Assembly (NCBI GenBank): GCA_003154775.1 | Contig: PMES01000101.1 | Location: 1 to 64,000 of the forward strand | DNA: 64,000 nucleotides | Source: Acidobacteriota bacterium | Lineage (GTDB): Bacteria > Acidobacteriota > Terriglobia > Acidiferrales > UBA7541 | Direction: 5' to 3' | Translations under genes and position numbers: made by a program | Shown: positions 10,701 through 18,899 of the stretch, one piece after another | Layout: each line of letters opens with the position of its first letter | Position numbering within the stretch: the stretch's first letter is position 1 | Notes under the pieces: model-generated | Told to the model about the DNA's origin: nothing | Seen by the model: the letters and a program-made list of their open reading frames with translations, nothing else | Databases searched by the model: none

Positions 10701-11423
10701 AAGCTTTTCGATCTAATCCTGGTCTGGCAGCCCCGTCCCGTCACAATAGACCTTGACCGCCACAACGCCAAAATGACAGACGTCTTTGGCCTCGCACTGG
10801 CGGAGTCAATTTTTCCGGTTGTAGATCTCAAACACTTGGGACAAGACAGAATTGAAAAACTATTCAACAGAGTTGAGGCAGGAACATTGAATTCTGCCCT
10901 CATCGCCCTTGCCGATATCGTCCGATTGGATGGATCTCGGGAGAATAGGGCTGTCGAATTACTTCATCGGGCGATTTTCAGTCGTGAACGGGATGCCGTC
11001 GTTTACAGCCTCAGTGGCATTAATCGTTGGCGAATTCGTTCAAGAGAAGGCTCACTTGGAAAGATACCTCAGCGATTGAAGCAAGCTGCAATCACACTTG
11101 CTGTTGGGGCAAGAGAGCCTTGGTTGTCTTCGGCTTTATACCTCGCAGGCAAGTTCGTGGAAGATGGTGACGTCAGTGATGGCGACAGGCAAGAGTTGCT
11201 AGTTGTACTCGACAAGTTGAGAACCGAGACGGCATACACATCTTGGGAAACGAGCGACCCGCGGACTATCAATATCACTCACGTCCGTGCGCAATGTGTG
11301 AGGCTGGCAGAACAATTGCGGCAGGCTGGTGTGGTTCATGGCGCGATTGCATTTTGGATCGACCGCTCCATGGATGATCCGATGCCAGAAGTGAGATATG
11401 CCCTTGCCGATCTGGAAGAATAG
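7782..11423 (+). CDS. SIR2-like domain protein with long C-terminal region (defence-associated sirtuin-like)
   Basis: N-terminus has GAGFSRNA, TTNWDTLLE, VKLHGSMP, GFSGDDPNF; ~900-aa helical C-terminal region; 1213 aa. Confidence 0.8.
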   Translation: MKKNTAIEQLPDFPAIRQIQGALWGVTETRGAAVLIGAGFSRNAVLPAPNSPKPPLWTDFFRIMKERLYPGSREKDTTSDPLRLAEEYKAALGPAALETLIYELVRDKEWRPGPLHRKLVHLPWTDILTTNWDTLLESAADVTDREETYDTVRTIADIPRTRSPRIVKLHGSMPSNPPFIFTEEDYRTFPRNFAPFVNLVQQVLMENELCLVGFSGDDPNFLQWSGWIRDQLGDSARRIYLVGVLNLSPAHRKYLEARKVTPIDFAPIVDEADGEDWHNVASGLFLDFLLNSKPKAASQWLSNTGSIRSQQLLGMSLNRTESAGLVGSFKELVTAWQKERESYAGWLVCPSGDRTRIRSEIGNPEYVFRQVHEHLQAPERATALYEILWRLDLAFVPPSVWFRGVLTELVEDSSSIVKKRQRFEIALILLRIAREERDRSLFERWVIFLKTNTSSDKDVVAAIAYEESLWARDHLDYSALEKLVPTITGEDPAWKIRRAALHYELGESDKAAKLITEVLQEIRERYVRDRKSIWNISRLGWALFLARGARLNSVQPENDEPLIASNEWPDYFVRNKCLSWDELAELDRQISEEFRETTEGTQSESALFEPGAYTTTVRFSSSLGRAMNDTVRVADTIGLPTMAGSVDVMRSRFSRAVELSSSYDEAAFLRTIRILKGPSDKLIEKVFGRVQVARIPYATAQRLIDVLWTAINFGRMRFPSPSSFLQPGFNEFWVDRLRVLVEVLSRLVVRLDGEQAIAAFRKAVSLAHAPDWRYWALFEPLGNLLNRALLATPPRERQGLLLEILNLPLPDERGIQGQTGGPLDEWPEVMARFPGRIRGRGSDEAGFTARVAVLLSKLICGDPLTRGRAAIRLGYLQRMGSLTPEEGISFGKAVWSKRESASAFPQHISLLAHVLFDIPGHDKSDLTRLFRSNVVAKTLSGLVSPDPITEIVGATRARSDGSRAFELTSDEALKLFDLILVWQPRPVTIDLDRHNAKMTDVFGLALAESIFPVVDLKHLGQDRIEKLFNRVEAGTLNSALIALADIVRLDGSRENRAVELLHRAIFSRERDAVVYSLSGINRWRIRSREGSLGKIPQRLKQAAITLAVGAREPWLSSALYLAGKFVEDGDVSDGDRQELLVVLDKLRTETAYTSWETSDPRTINITHVRAQCVRLAEQLRQAGVVHGAIAFWIDRSMDDPMPEVRYALADLEE

Positions 11424-11498
11424 CGAGTCGCAAAGGATCACATCCCTGACGAAACCGTGAATTGCCCTTGCTGCCCCGATGCTCCCCGGATAACTCCC

Positions 11499-11679
11499 AC
11501 ATGCTTTACTCGGCGCAACATAGGCCGTAGTTCGCTCCCACTGTAAAGCCCGCTTGTGCAGCTCCGCTCGGTATACCCCAACCGTGCTCGCTTCCGCGCC
11601 CCTCCGGGCTGCGCTGAAATACGCTTCGGAGCTTGACAGCCGCGAACCACGGCCAGAACCCGCCTCCAGTAAAGCATGT
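11499..11679. repeat. 12-bp inverted repeat pair flanking a ~157-bp spacer
   Basis: ACATGCTTTACT (11499-11510) and AGTAAAGCATGT (11668-11679). Confidence 0.6.
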
Positions 11680-11735
11680 TGTTTTTTATGCCCTGAAAGG
11701 GCCTAGAAACACTAACTCACACTGGAGCGAACACA

Positions 11736-12656
11736 ATGGCTAGCGTCTACGAAATCGTCACTGAGAAAATTATCAAGCAGCTTGAATCCGGCGTGGCTCC
11801 CTGGCGCAAGCCCTGGACCTGTCAGATTCCCGCAAACCTGCTCACGCAAAAAGAGTATCGCGGCCTCAATGTCTTTACTCTCGCCTCGCAGGGGTTTCCA
11901 TCGCGATTCTGGCTTACCTTCAATCAGGCAACGAAGCTTGGCGGAAGGATTCGCAAGGGCGAGAAGTCTTCCCCCGTCATCTTCTGGAACGTTGGCGAAG
12001 AGCGAGAGATGACCACGCAAGACAGCAAGAAAGAGACTTCGCGGCCTTTTCTGCTCCGTTATTACAGCGTCTTCAATTTCTCGCAGACGGAAGGCATCGA
12101 CATCCCCGCTTCCCTTCTGCAGGAGGCCCGCACCAACGATCCGATTGCAGCGTGCGAGCAGATTGTGGCGAACATGCCGAATCCACCAGCGTTCCAGCAA
12201 TCCGACAAAGCATGGTACTCACCCAGCAGAGACGTGGTCGGTATGCCAGCACGCGGCCTCTTTCATTCATCGGAAGAATTTTACGCCACCGAATTCTACG
12301 AATTGGGTCACAGCAGTGGACACCCAAAGCGCCTGCACCGGGAGAACTTTGATAACCCGGCTCATTTTGGCTCTGAATCCTACTCGAAAGAGGAACTCAT
12401 CGCGGAGATGACCGCTGCCATGCTGTGCGGCGTTGCGGGAATCGAACAGAAGACGATTGAAAACTCCGCCGCCTATCTCAAGACGTGGATTGCACGGATC
12501 AAGTCCGATTCGCGGTTGCTTGTCTCCGCCGCTTCGCAGGCCCAGAAAGCCGCCGATTTCGTCCAAGGCAAAATTGCGCATCAGGAAGGCGAATGGGAAC
12601 TCGTGGGCGTAGGTGACACCAAACGCAATCCTACCCTCACTAATACACTCACTTAG
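11736..12656 (+). CDS. ArdC-like antirestriction / zincin-like domain protein, metal motif altered
   Basis: MASVYEIVTEKIIKQLESGVAPWRKPW ... FYATEFYELGHSSGHPKRL ... SYSKEELIAEM; typical ArdC N-terminal and metallopeptidase regions. Confidence 0.85.
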   Translation: MASVYEIVTEKIIKQLESGVAPWRKPWTCQIPANLLTQKEYRGLNVFTLASQGFPSRFWLTFNQATKLGGRIRKGEKSSPVIFWNVGEEREMTTQDSKKETSRPFLLRYYSVFNFSQTEGIDIPASLLQEARTNDPIAACEQIVANMPNPPAFQQSDKAWYSPSRDVVGMPARGLFHSSEEFYATEFYELGHSSGHPKRLHRENFDNPAHFGSESYSKEELIAEMTAAMLCGVAGIEQKTIENSAAYLKTWIARIKSDSRLLVSAASQAQKAADFVQGKIAHQEGEWELVGVGDTKRNPTLTNTLT

Positions 12657-12708
12657 AGTTCCTACCCTTACTCGTCTCGTTGCACCAACGCGCGGCACGC
12701 CCTTTGCC

Positions 12709-12960
12709 ATGGCAAGTCACTTCCCCGGAACTTTTCAGATCGACCAAGAGCTTCCGAATCCATTCCCGGCCAACACCGGGACACGCACGCTCTATATCCG
12801 CCAGCCGAAATTCCCCGAGTTGGGCGTGAATGGCTCACAAGACCATTTCTGCCTTCGCCCCTTTGTTTCGCCCCTCGACCATGTGAGCGCGGGAGCCAAA
12901 GTCATCATCGAACGAGACTCGCGGCCCGTGGCGATCCTTGGTGCAACTCAAAGACTTTAA
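12709..12960 (+). CDS. small protein ending in a Phd/YefM-like antitoxin segment (possible fragment)
   Basis: C-terminal HVSAGAKVIIERDSRPVAIL resembles the Phd/YefM core; short and isolated. Confidence 0.35.
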   Translation: MASHFPGTFQIDQELPNPFPANTGTRTLYIRQPKFPELGVNGSQDHFCLRPFVSPLDHVSAGAKVIIERDSRPVAILGATQRL

Positions 12961-13131
12961 CTATCTCCTCCCAGACTGTGCGGCCCTGAAAGCTCTCTTT
13001 CACTGGTACGCCTGCAACACGCATCGAATCAACACCGTGTAGATGCCGAATAACTTCTTGCAATTCTTCGATATAGTTCATAGGCTTTGCCTTGGTAGAT
13101 AGTTAAACGTCCAGATAACAGGAGGATTCCA

Positions 13132-13302
13132 ATGGCAAAGGTATCTCCTTATCACACAAATTCGCAGGAATATCCGCCGAAACATAGAAACGTATATCAC
13201 GATCACGATGACTGCCCGGACGGTAAGAGAATCAAGCCGCAGCACCGTGAAAGCGGAACGGGCGGCAAATCGCGATGCGACGAGTGCATTAGGCTTGGTT
13301 AG
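13132..13302 (+). CDS. small Cys/His-rich protein (56 aa)
   Basis: Below the ORF-track cutoff; MAKVSPYHTNSQEYPPKHRNVYHDHDDCPDGKRIKPQHRESGTGGKSRCDECIRLG; AGGAGG RBS 7-8 nt upstream. Confidence 0.7.
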   Translation: MAKVSPYHTNSQEYPPKHRNVYHDHDDCPDGKRIKPQHRESGTGGKSRCDECIRLG

Positions 13303-13393
13303 CATAACGGCTCCCGAAAGGTTACTTCGCGTTGAGGTCCAGTCAGTTCTCATTGCCATCGAGCATGTTCCATGTGCGCCGAGGTTGTATCCC

Positions 13394-14353
13394 ATGACCG
13401 TCATGAGGCGCTTGGCTTTTCTTGTGATTTTGCTTGCAGCAGCAGTCGGGATTGCTGCTGCTCAAGGCACGCCAAAACAGGGGGGCACAAAACAGAAGAG
13501 CGGTCAAAAGACTGAGGGCGCCAAGCAATCCGACCAGAATCACGAGACTGCCGACAAAGTGGCGATTCCGACTACCGACCAGCCATGCGCCCACCTGTCC
13601 GATACCCACACAGTAAAGAGTAGCGAGGATGCAGAAATACAATGGAAGGTCGTCGAATTTACAAAATGGCTCGCCATCGTTGGGGCGCTCCAATTTCTTG
13701 CTCTGATCGTTCAGGCCATTGTTTTTGGGCGCACCCTGAGGCAGGTTAGGATGCAGGCCGTCCTCATGCGGGAACATGCTGGACACCTTGAAAGTCTTGC
13801 CACCGCAGCCAGAGACAATGCCAAAGCCGCCAAAACCAGCGCCGATGCCCTGATCGGCGCTGAACGCGCTTGGATTCTTGAAGCTATAAATTTCCCAAAC
13901 AATCTTCCGGTGCAACCAATCGCAGGAGACGTAATCATCGTCTATGTGGGCTTCACTTTCACAAATAGAGGCGGAACACCAGCCAGGGTTCTCGCCATCA
14001 AACTGAGATTCCATACCGTAGAAACGCCAAATAGCTTGTCGGATTCCCCGCAATATGACACCACGTCCATGCCGGAACTCGGTGCTTACGGCAGGATGCT
14101 AGCTTTTGGCGAACCGATCAGTGTCGGACGCAGCTTGGAAGGTCGCGCTGCCTTTAAGGAAGGCGACCGTCAAGCGATTGCCGAAAACAGACTTTCCCTC
14201 TATGCCTACGGAATAATTGAATATGAAACGCTCGGCATCAAGGCTTCGACCCAATTCTGCTACGTCTGGTGTGAACCTTGGGGATTCTCAACCTCTGCCG
14301 ATGTAGCGGGTTTCCGCAAGGGCGGTCCACCCGCTTACAACAAGGCAATCTAG
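13394..14353 (+). CDS. hypothetical membrane protein with signal peptide
   Basis: MTVMRRLAFLVILLAAAVGIAAAQ signal peptide, TM KWLAIVGALQFLALIVQAIVF, coiled coil and C-terminal beta-rich domain. Confidence 0.6.
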   Translation: MTVMRRLAFLVILLAAAVGIAAAQGTPKQGGTKQKSGQKTEGAKQSDQNHETADKVAIPTTDQPCAHLSDTHTVKSSEDAEIQWKVVEFTKWLAIVGALQFLALIVQAIVFGRTLRQVRMQAVLMREHAGHLESLATAARDNAKAAKTSADALIGAERAWILEAINFPNNLPVQPIAGDVIIVYVGFTFTNRGGTPARVLAIKLRFHTVETPNSLSDSPQYDTTSMPELGAYGRMLAFGEPISVGRSLEGRAAFKEGDRQAIAENRLSLYAYGIIEYETLGIKASTQFCYVWCEPWGFSTSADVAGFRKGGPPAYNKAI

Positions 14354-14445
14354 CAGCAAAGTCAGGGTCGGAATCCAAATTAGGACACTACCTCCCGCTG
14401 ATCCGGCTCCCGATGGCGCGAACTTGATGGTATAATCCGGGCAGA

Positions 14446-14712
14446 ATGCAACACGTTACTCTTGCTCTTCCTGACGAACTCTCAGCAGCGCTTGCTGCTC
14501 CCGGTCAAGATTTGTCCCGCGCCGCCTTCGAGGCCCTGGCTCTGGCGGCCTATCGCGAACGCAAAATTTCGGCTGCCCAACTACGACAGTTGCTAGGCTA
14601 CGAAACCCGCATCGAGGTTGATGCCTTTCTGAAGAACCATGGCGTCGAACTGGAATACGCGATGGAAGACCTTGAGCGGGATCGCGAGACGCACCGGCGA
14701 CTTGGCCTGTAG
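14446..14712 (+). CDS. UPF0175 family antitoxin
   Basis: ALPDELSAAL...SRAAFEALALAAYRERKISAAQLRQLLGYETRIEVDAFLKNHGVELEY. Confidence 0.85.
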   Translation: MQHVTLALPDELSAALAAPGQDLSRAAFEALALAAYRERKISAAQLRQLLGYETRIEVDAFLKNHGVELEYAMEDLERDRETHRRLGL

Positions 14713-15246
14713 ATGCAATCGATTGTAGCTGACACAACTCCCCTAAACTATCTCGTACTCATCCAAGCAGCCGAGATTCTTCCGAACCTATATAGAAAGG
14801 TTTTGATCCCTCCCGCTGTGAAGGCCGAACTGGCCCATGCAAACACGCCACATATCGTGCGCTCGTGGATTTCACAGGCCCCCTCATGGTTGGAAGTGGT
14901 GAACCTGAAGCAGCCCGTCGATTCGGCTCTATCACATCTGGACGCTGGCGAACGCGAAGCGATATCGCTTGCGTCCGAACTCCAAGCTAGCCTTTTGCTG
15001 ATGGACGAACGAGACGGAGTGGCTATGGCCCGCCACCGCGGATTGACGGTGATCGGCACGCTCGCTGCGCTGGACCTTGCTGCAGTCCGTGGACTCATTG
15101 ACTTGCTGACGATGTTCGACCGGTTGCGCGCGACCACGTTTCGATCACCACTTCGCCTCATGGTTAGCATGCTGGAGCAGGATGCCGAACGCAAGAAACG
15201 TCAAGAAGGCGGGCCCGAATATGGTGGGCCTTCTAACGCCGGTTGA
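14713..15246 (+). CDS. PIN-domain toxin (DUF3368-like)
   Basis: VADTTPLNYLVLI, DAGEREAISLA, LLLMDERDG acidic motifs; starts immediately after the antitoxin stop. Confidence 0.85.
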   Translation: MQSIVADTTPLNYLVLIQAAEILPNLYRKVLIPPAVKAELAHANTPHIVRSWISQAPSWLEVVNLKQPVDSALSHLDAGEREAISLASELQASLLLMDERDGVAMARHRGLTVIGTLAALDLAAVRGLIDLLTMFDRLRATTFRSPLRLMVSMLEQDAERKKRQEGGPEYGGPSNAG

Positions 15247-15320
15247 GCTGCGCCAATTTGCCCCTCTGCGGAGAGCGTCTCTCTCTAGCCCTTCGTATGC
15301 CCCGCTCCTTTCGGCGACGC

Positions 15321-15512
15321 CGCACTTGTGTGCGTGCGACGCTAAGGGCGCGTCGTTTCTAGTACAGAGCTACCAACCGTAGGACAGCAGTTTTCCAAAC
15401 GTTGCTAAGGGACTTTGGTCCCCTCGCTGGTCCACACGACTGGCTTGGAGACGCTTTCACTAGGTAGGCCGTGAGCTTTTCACGGTAAACCTCCTAGCGG
15501 GAAGTGTCCCGC
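15321..15512. ncRNA. candidate structured RNA: six consecutive hairpins
   Basis: CGCAC-TTGT-GTGCG (15321-15334); CGACGC..GCGTCG (15337-15355); AGCAGTTT-TCC-AAAC(GT)TGCT (15386-15406); GGGAC-TTTG-GTCCC (15409-15422); CTAGGtAGG-CCGTGA..TCACGG-taaa-CCTCCTAG (15460-15497); GCGGGA-AGTG-TCCCGC (15497-15512). Confidence 0.6.
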
Positions 15513-15771
15513 TTCGCCATTGGGCAGAAGCCGCAGGAAAGCTTGAGATGTTTCGCGGAATTCGCTTATCGCATCAGTCAAAGAAGCGGTTGGAATCGAA
15601 TTGCTCCGGAGTAAGCCTTTTGCTCTTGAATCGCTGCAATTCCGAACGGGCCACTTTAAGGACCTCGCGCTTCTCCACGCTTACACTCTCCTCCCTGATC
15701 ATTAGTCGACACCGACACCTAGGTCAGTAGTCAAATTCTGCGCTTGAGCCGTTTGAGCAACACACTCGCTC

Positions 15772-15810
15772 AAAAAGGATCCAAGATCGTCTCCTCGGGT
15801 GCGCCACTTT
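15772..15810 (+). repeat. dispersed ~38-bp direct repeat, copy 1 (diverged)
   Basis: AAAAAGGATCCAAGATCGTCTCCTCGGGTGCGCCACTTT. Confidence 0.65.
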
Positions 15811-15968
15811 TTCGATAAAAAAAAGACCAATCCAAAACGCACGTTGCAAATCGAACGTGGGACACCCTCCATCCCTCTGTGCTTCCCAGGAACTTGCTGC
15901 AGTGTCACCACCACATCGCGCCGCAGGATTGCGTCTGATTTCCTAATTATTTTCCGGGCCACCCCGCC

Positions 15969-16448
15969 CTATAACCCCTGTTCCATATCGCTAAGCAATG
16001 TGTCGGCAGCGGGTTGAAACTCGGCCACCCGCGTCTGGCATCGCGCCACAACGTGATAAACGCCAATAACGGTGAGCCGCGCTTGCTCCACATCCTCTTT
16101 GGTTATTTCCTGCCAGCAATTTGCATGAATGGTGTTGCGGAGATTCCGCACCTTATCGGCAACGCAGGTTACGCATTCTCTGCCCTGTGGATTATGTGCT
16201 TCCAAGGCGTCAAAGAGTGGGTCAGCGTCGAAGCTCTCGATCAGCTTATAGAATTTCAAGTTTGGACCGTATTTGATACGCAGAAGTGATTCAAGAGCCG
16301 CACCGAAATTCATCTCCGCTTCGGGCCAAAGCTCGTGACTGGCACACAGTACGGCACGATATACGTAGTAAGCACCCATGTCGTGATATTTTTGCTGCTC
16401 TGGAGTAGCGGTTAGCGGGTTCATATTTACTCCAGCCTCGTCGGTCAT
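15969..16448 (-). CDS. hypothetical protein, HEPN/DUF4145-like
   Basis: VRNLRNTIHA motif; ATGA overlap with the upstream gene (16445-16448). Confidence 0.5.
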   Translation of the reverse strand: MTDEAGVNMNPLTATPEQQKYHDMGAYYVYRAVLCASHELWPEAEMNFGAALESLLRIKYGPNLKFYKLIESFDADPLFDALEAHNPQGRECVTCVADKVRNLRNTIHANCWQEITKEDVEQARLTVIGVYHVVARCQTRVAEFQPAADTLLSDMEQGL

Positions 16449-16726
16449 TTGTAAGGTCCGCCAGTTGGCATGCAACTGCCGTCAGGAGACAAGAAGAAAT
16501 TCCACTTGCGCCCGTCACTCATCTGAAGCGTCAGACGTTCGTTCCATCCTGCGTCTATCTTCGCCGAACTGTCTATGTGCATCCGCGCAACAGAAAAATC
16601 CGGAACGACGCCCGCACTGTCGAGTGCATTGACTCTATGGAATCTGCGCTCAATCTGAATTTCGTACCGAACATCTGCAAGAAAGTCCTTGCCCCGATAG
16701 ACCTTTCCCAAACCCTTTTCGGTCAT
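16445..16726 (-). CDS. hypothetical protein
   Basis: 93-aa ORF in tight operon with neighbours. Confidence 0.5.
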   Translation of the reverse strand: MTEKGLGKVYRGKDFLADVRYEIQIERRFHRVNALDSAGVVPDFSVARMHIDSSAKIDAGWNERLTLQMSDGRKWNFFLSPDGSCMPTGGPYK

Positions 16727-16735
16727 AGCGCGCTC

Positions 16736-17140
16736 TCACCTTCGGCCTTCGTCTTCCTGCTCGTCCTCGTTCCGGTCCAACACTTCCATAAAGCCATCGA
16801 ACGTGATGACGCCCGGCTCATGAGCGGTAAAAACCTCGTCTGTAGCGGTAAAGATTCCTCGATGTTCCACAATGGTCTGCTTCTTGAGTCGGTGCTCGTC
16901 AGTGTCTACCGCAATGGCGTACTGCTGCTCCATGAGCTTGGGGTTCTCGACGGCAACGAGTTCGCTGTCCAGTCCATGCTGGGATTTGAGATCACTCTGG
17001 GTCTTCTGCATAGTGGGAAGATAGTCAGTCGAGGCGTGCTTGATGTTTTTCACCCAAACGAACGGGTAGTGGTAGTTCCGCAGGTAGCGGGTCACTTGGG
17101 ACACACGAAGGTTAGGCAATGCCCGGTAATAGAATCGCAT
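16736..17140 (-). CDS. hypothetical protein
   Basis: 134-aa ORF, first gene of a three-gene minus-strand operon. Confidence 0.5.
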   Translation of the reverse strand: MRFYYRALPNLRVSQVTRYLRNYHYPFVWVKNIKHASTDYLPTMQKTQSDLKSQHGLDSELVAVENPKLMEQQYAIAVDTDEHRLKKQTIVEHRGIFTATDEVFTAHEPGVITFDGFMEVLDRNEDEQEDEGRR

Positions 17141-17372
17141 GGCGACAGCATAGCAGATTGGTTTTTTGCAGAAGGCGTGAAGTGCTCTCGGAGTTACCTA
17201 GTTCTTTAGCATCATCAACGCACCTATCAGGCGGGTGGCCGATAGACCGCCAGCTAGGACGGTTTTGGGTGCCGCCCCCTTTGGTTTTCGAGGGTACGGA
17301 TTGGAACGAACTGACGAAGCTATGGTGCGAGCTATGCCTCAACTGCCCTCAGAGCCCGCTCCGGCCATCGTA

Positions 17373-17410
17373 GAAAAGTTCTAAAATCGTCCCCTAGGGC
17401 GCGCCACTTT
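17373..17410 (+). repeat. dispersed ~38-bp direct repeat, copy 2
   Basis: GAAAAGTTCTAAAATCGTCCCCTAGGGCGCGCCACTTT. Confidence 0.75.
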
Positions 17411-17645
17411 CCTCATTTTGGGTCTGCTTGAAGAATTGCAGTTCCACCCGGTGCTTCATCCGAGAACCCCGCGCACCCTTCAAACCCGAAAGGGATGCGC
17501 ACCCACTTAATTGTCGTATCCTTAATCGTTAACCGTCGGTGTGTTATTTTCCGCCCGCGTGAAAAATCAGTGCGAGCAAATCATCCGAGGCGAAAGGTCG
17601 GCCACCCGCCCCGTCACTTCACTTTCGAGGATTGGATAAAATCAA

Positions 17646-18671
17646 ATGCGCATTTACATGGATGAATCGGGAAATTTTACTGCGGATCAGTTGATCTCAG
17701 TCGTACTCGTGCTCGCTATTCCTTCGACGAACGAAAGCGAACTCTTTTCCGAGTTTTCGCGTGTTACAGCAAGCTGGCCAAAGCAAGACGGAGAAATTAA
17801 AGGCAGCAGTCTCGACGAATCGAAGGCCGCTGAGATAATTGCCTTGCTTTCGCGATTCGAGGTTATCGCGGACTTCTGTTGCATCGATATGGCCAACCAT
17901 GCGTCCGCCGATATCGAAGACTTCAAAGAACGTCAGGCAAAGGCAGTCGTCGCAAACCTCTCACCATCGAACCACGCGGATATGATTAAACAATTGAATG
18001 ATACTGCGGCGGCAATTCGCCGGATGCCAAACCAATTATTTGTGCAGGCTGTGCTAACGATCAATTTAGTTTTCGAGACCGTTCAGGTCGCCACAATGTA
18101 TTACTCTCAACGGTTGCCGAAGGAACTTGGAGACATTGCGTGGGTAATCGACGGCAAGGATCATAAGCCGACCGAAATGGAGGACATTTGGAGCTTGCTC
18201 GTTGTTCCGTTCGCCGAGAGTCATTTCATAAAAACGCCGCTCATTATGTTAGTGGAGGGCGACTACTCGGACTTTGATCGCCGCTACAAAAGCGATAGTG
18301 ATGCGGAGTTGATGTCTCATCGTAAGTGGTTAGAAACAACGTATTCGATCCCCGCGCGATCTCGCGCGAATCCGGTCACGGATCCGAAGTTGCTCTTGAC
18401 CGAACAGCTCGAATTCACGGACTCAAAACGCCATGTGGGACTTCAGCTTGCAGACATGCTCGCGAACATTGTTCGGAGGGCATTGAACAACATGCTTCTG
18501 CAAACTGGCTGGGAAGATTTGGGCAAAGTGCTCGTTGAAAAGAAATGGAAGGACAACTCTTGGTTTCAACGAATCGGCAACAGCCGAGGCCACGTGCTCC
18601 CCTCGAATCACGTCGTCAGGGTAGCCGAAATTCTTAAAAGCAAAGCGAAGCCGATGCAGCATCAAAAGTAG
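17646..18671 (+). CDS. DUF3800 domain protein
   Basis: N-terminal IYMDESGNF and C-terminal HVGLQLADMLANIV typical of DUF3800. Confidence 0.8.
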   Translation: MRIYMDESGNFTADQLISVVLVLAIPSTNESELFSEFSRVTASWPKQDGEIKGSSLDESKAAEIIALLSRFEVIADFCCIDMANHASADIEDFKERQAKAVVANLSPSNHADMIKQLNDTAAAIRRMPNQLFVQAVLTINLVFETVQVATMYYSQRLPKELGDIAWVIDGKDHKPTEMEDIWSLLVVPFAESHFIKTPLIMLVEGDYSDFDRRYKSDSDAELMSHRKWLETTYSIPARSRANPVTDPKLLLTEQLEFTDSKRHVGLQLADMLANIVRRALNNMLLQTGWEDLGKVLVEKKWKDNSWFQRIGNSRGHVLPSNHVVRVAEILKSKAKPMQHQK

Positions 18672-18852
18672 ATGATCTTAGTCAGTCTGACCTTTTCGAT
18701 CTCAGGCACCGTAAGCGTCATCGATCGCCGGGTGCCGCATCTTTTTGCGTGTTTGCACAGCGTTAAGCCCTTTACCGCCAGCCATTCCTAAGTGCGCATG
18801 ACCACATCACACCGCAGTTCCCTCAGGCCTCGCATCACATTTTCGAGGGTGC

Positions 18853-18884
18853 CGCATCCCTTGCGGTTCTTGCAAGGGTGCGGG
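18853..18884. repeat. palindromic hairpin, REP-like
   Basis: CCGCAtCCCTTGC-GGTTCTT-GCAAGGGTGCGG. Confidence 0.5.
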
Positions 18885-18899
18885 TTTCGGTTTTCCGGT

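Noticed and set aside
13208-13393. Upstream extension of the 381-aa ORF
   Set aside because: A clear signal-peptide start exists at 13394 and the extension overlaps the well-formed small CDS at 13132-13302.
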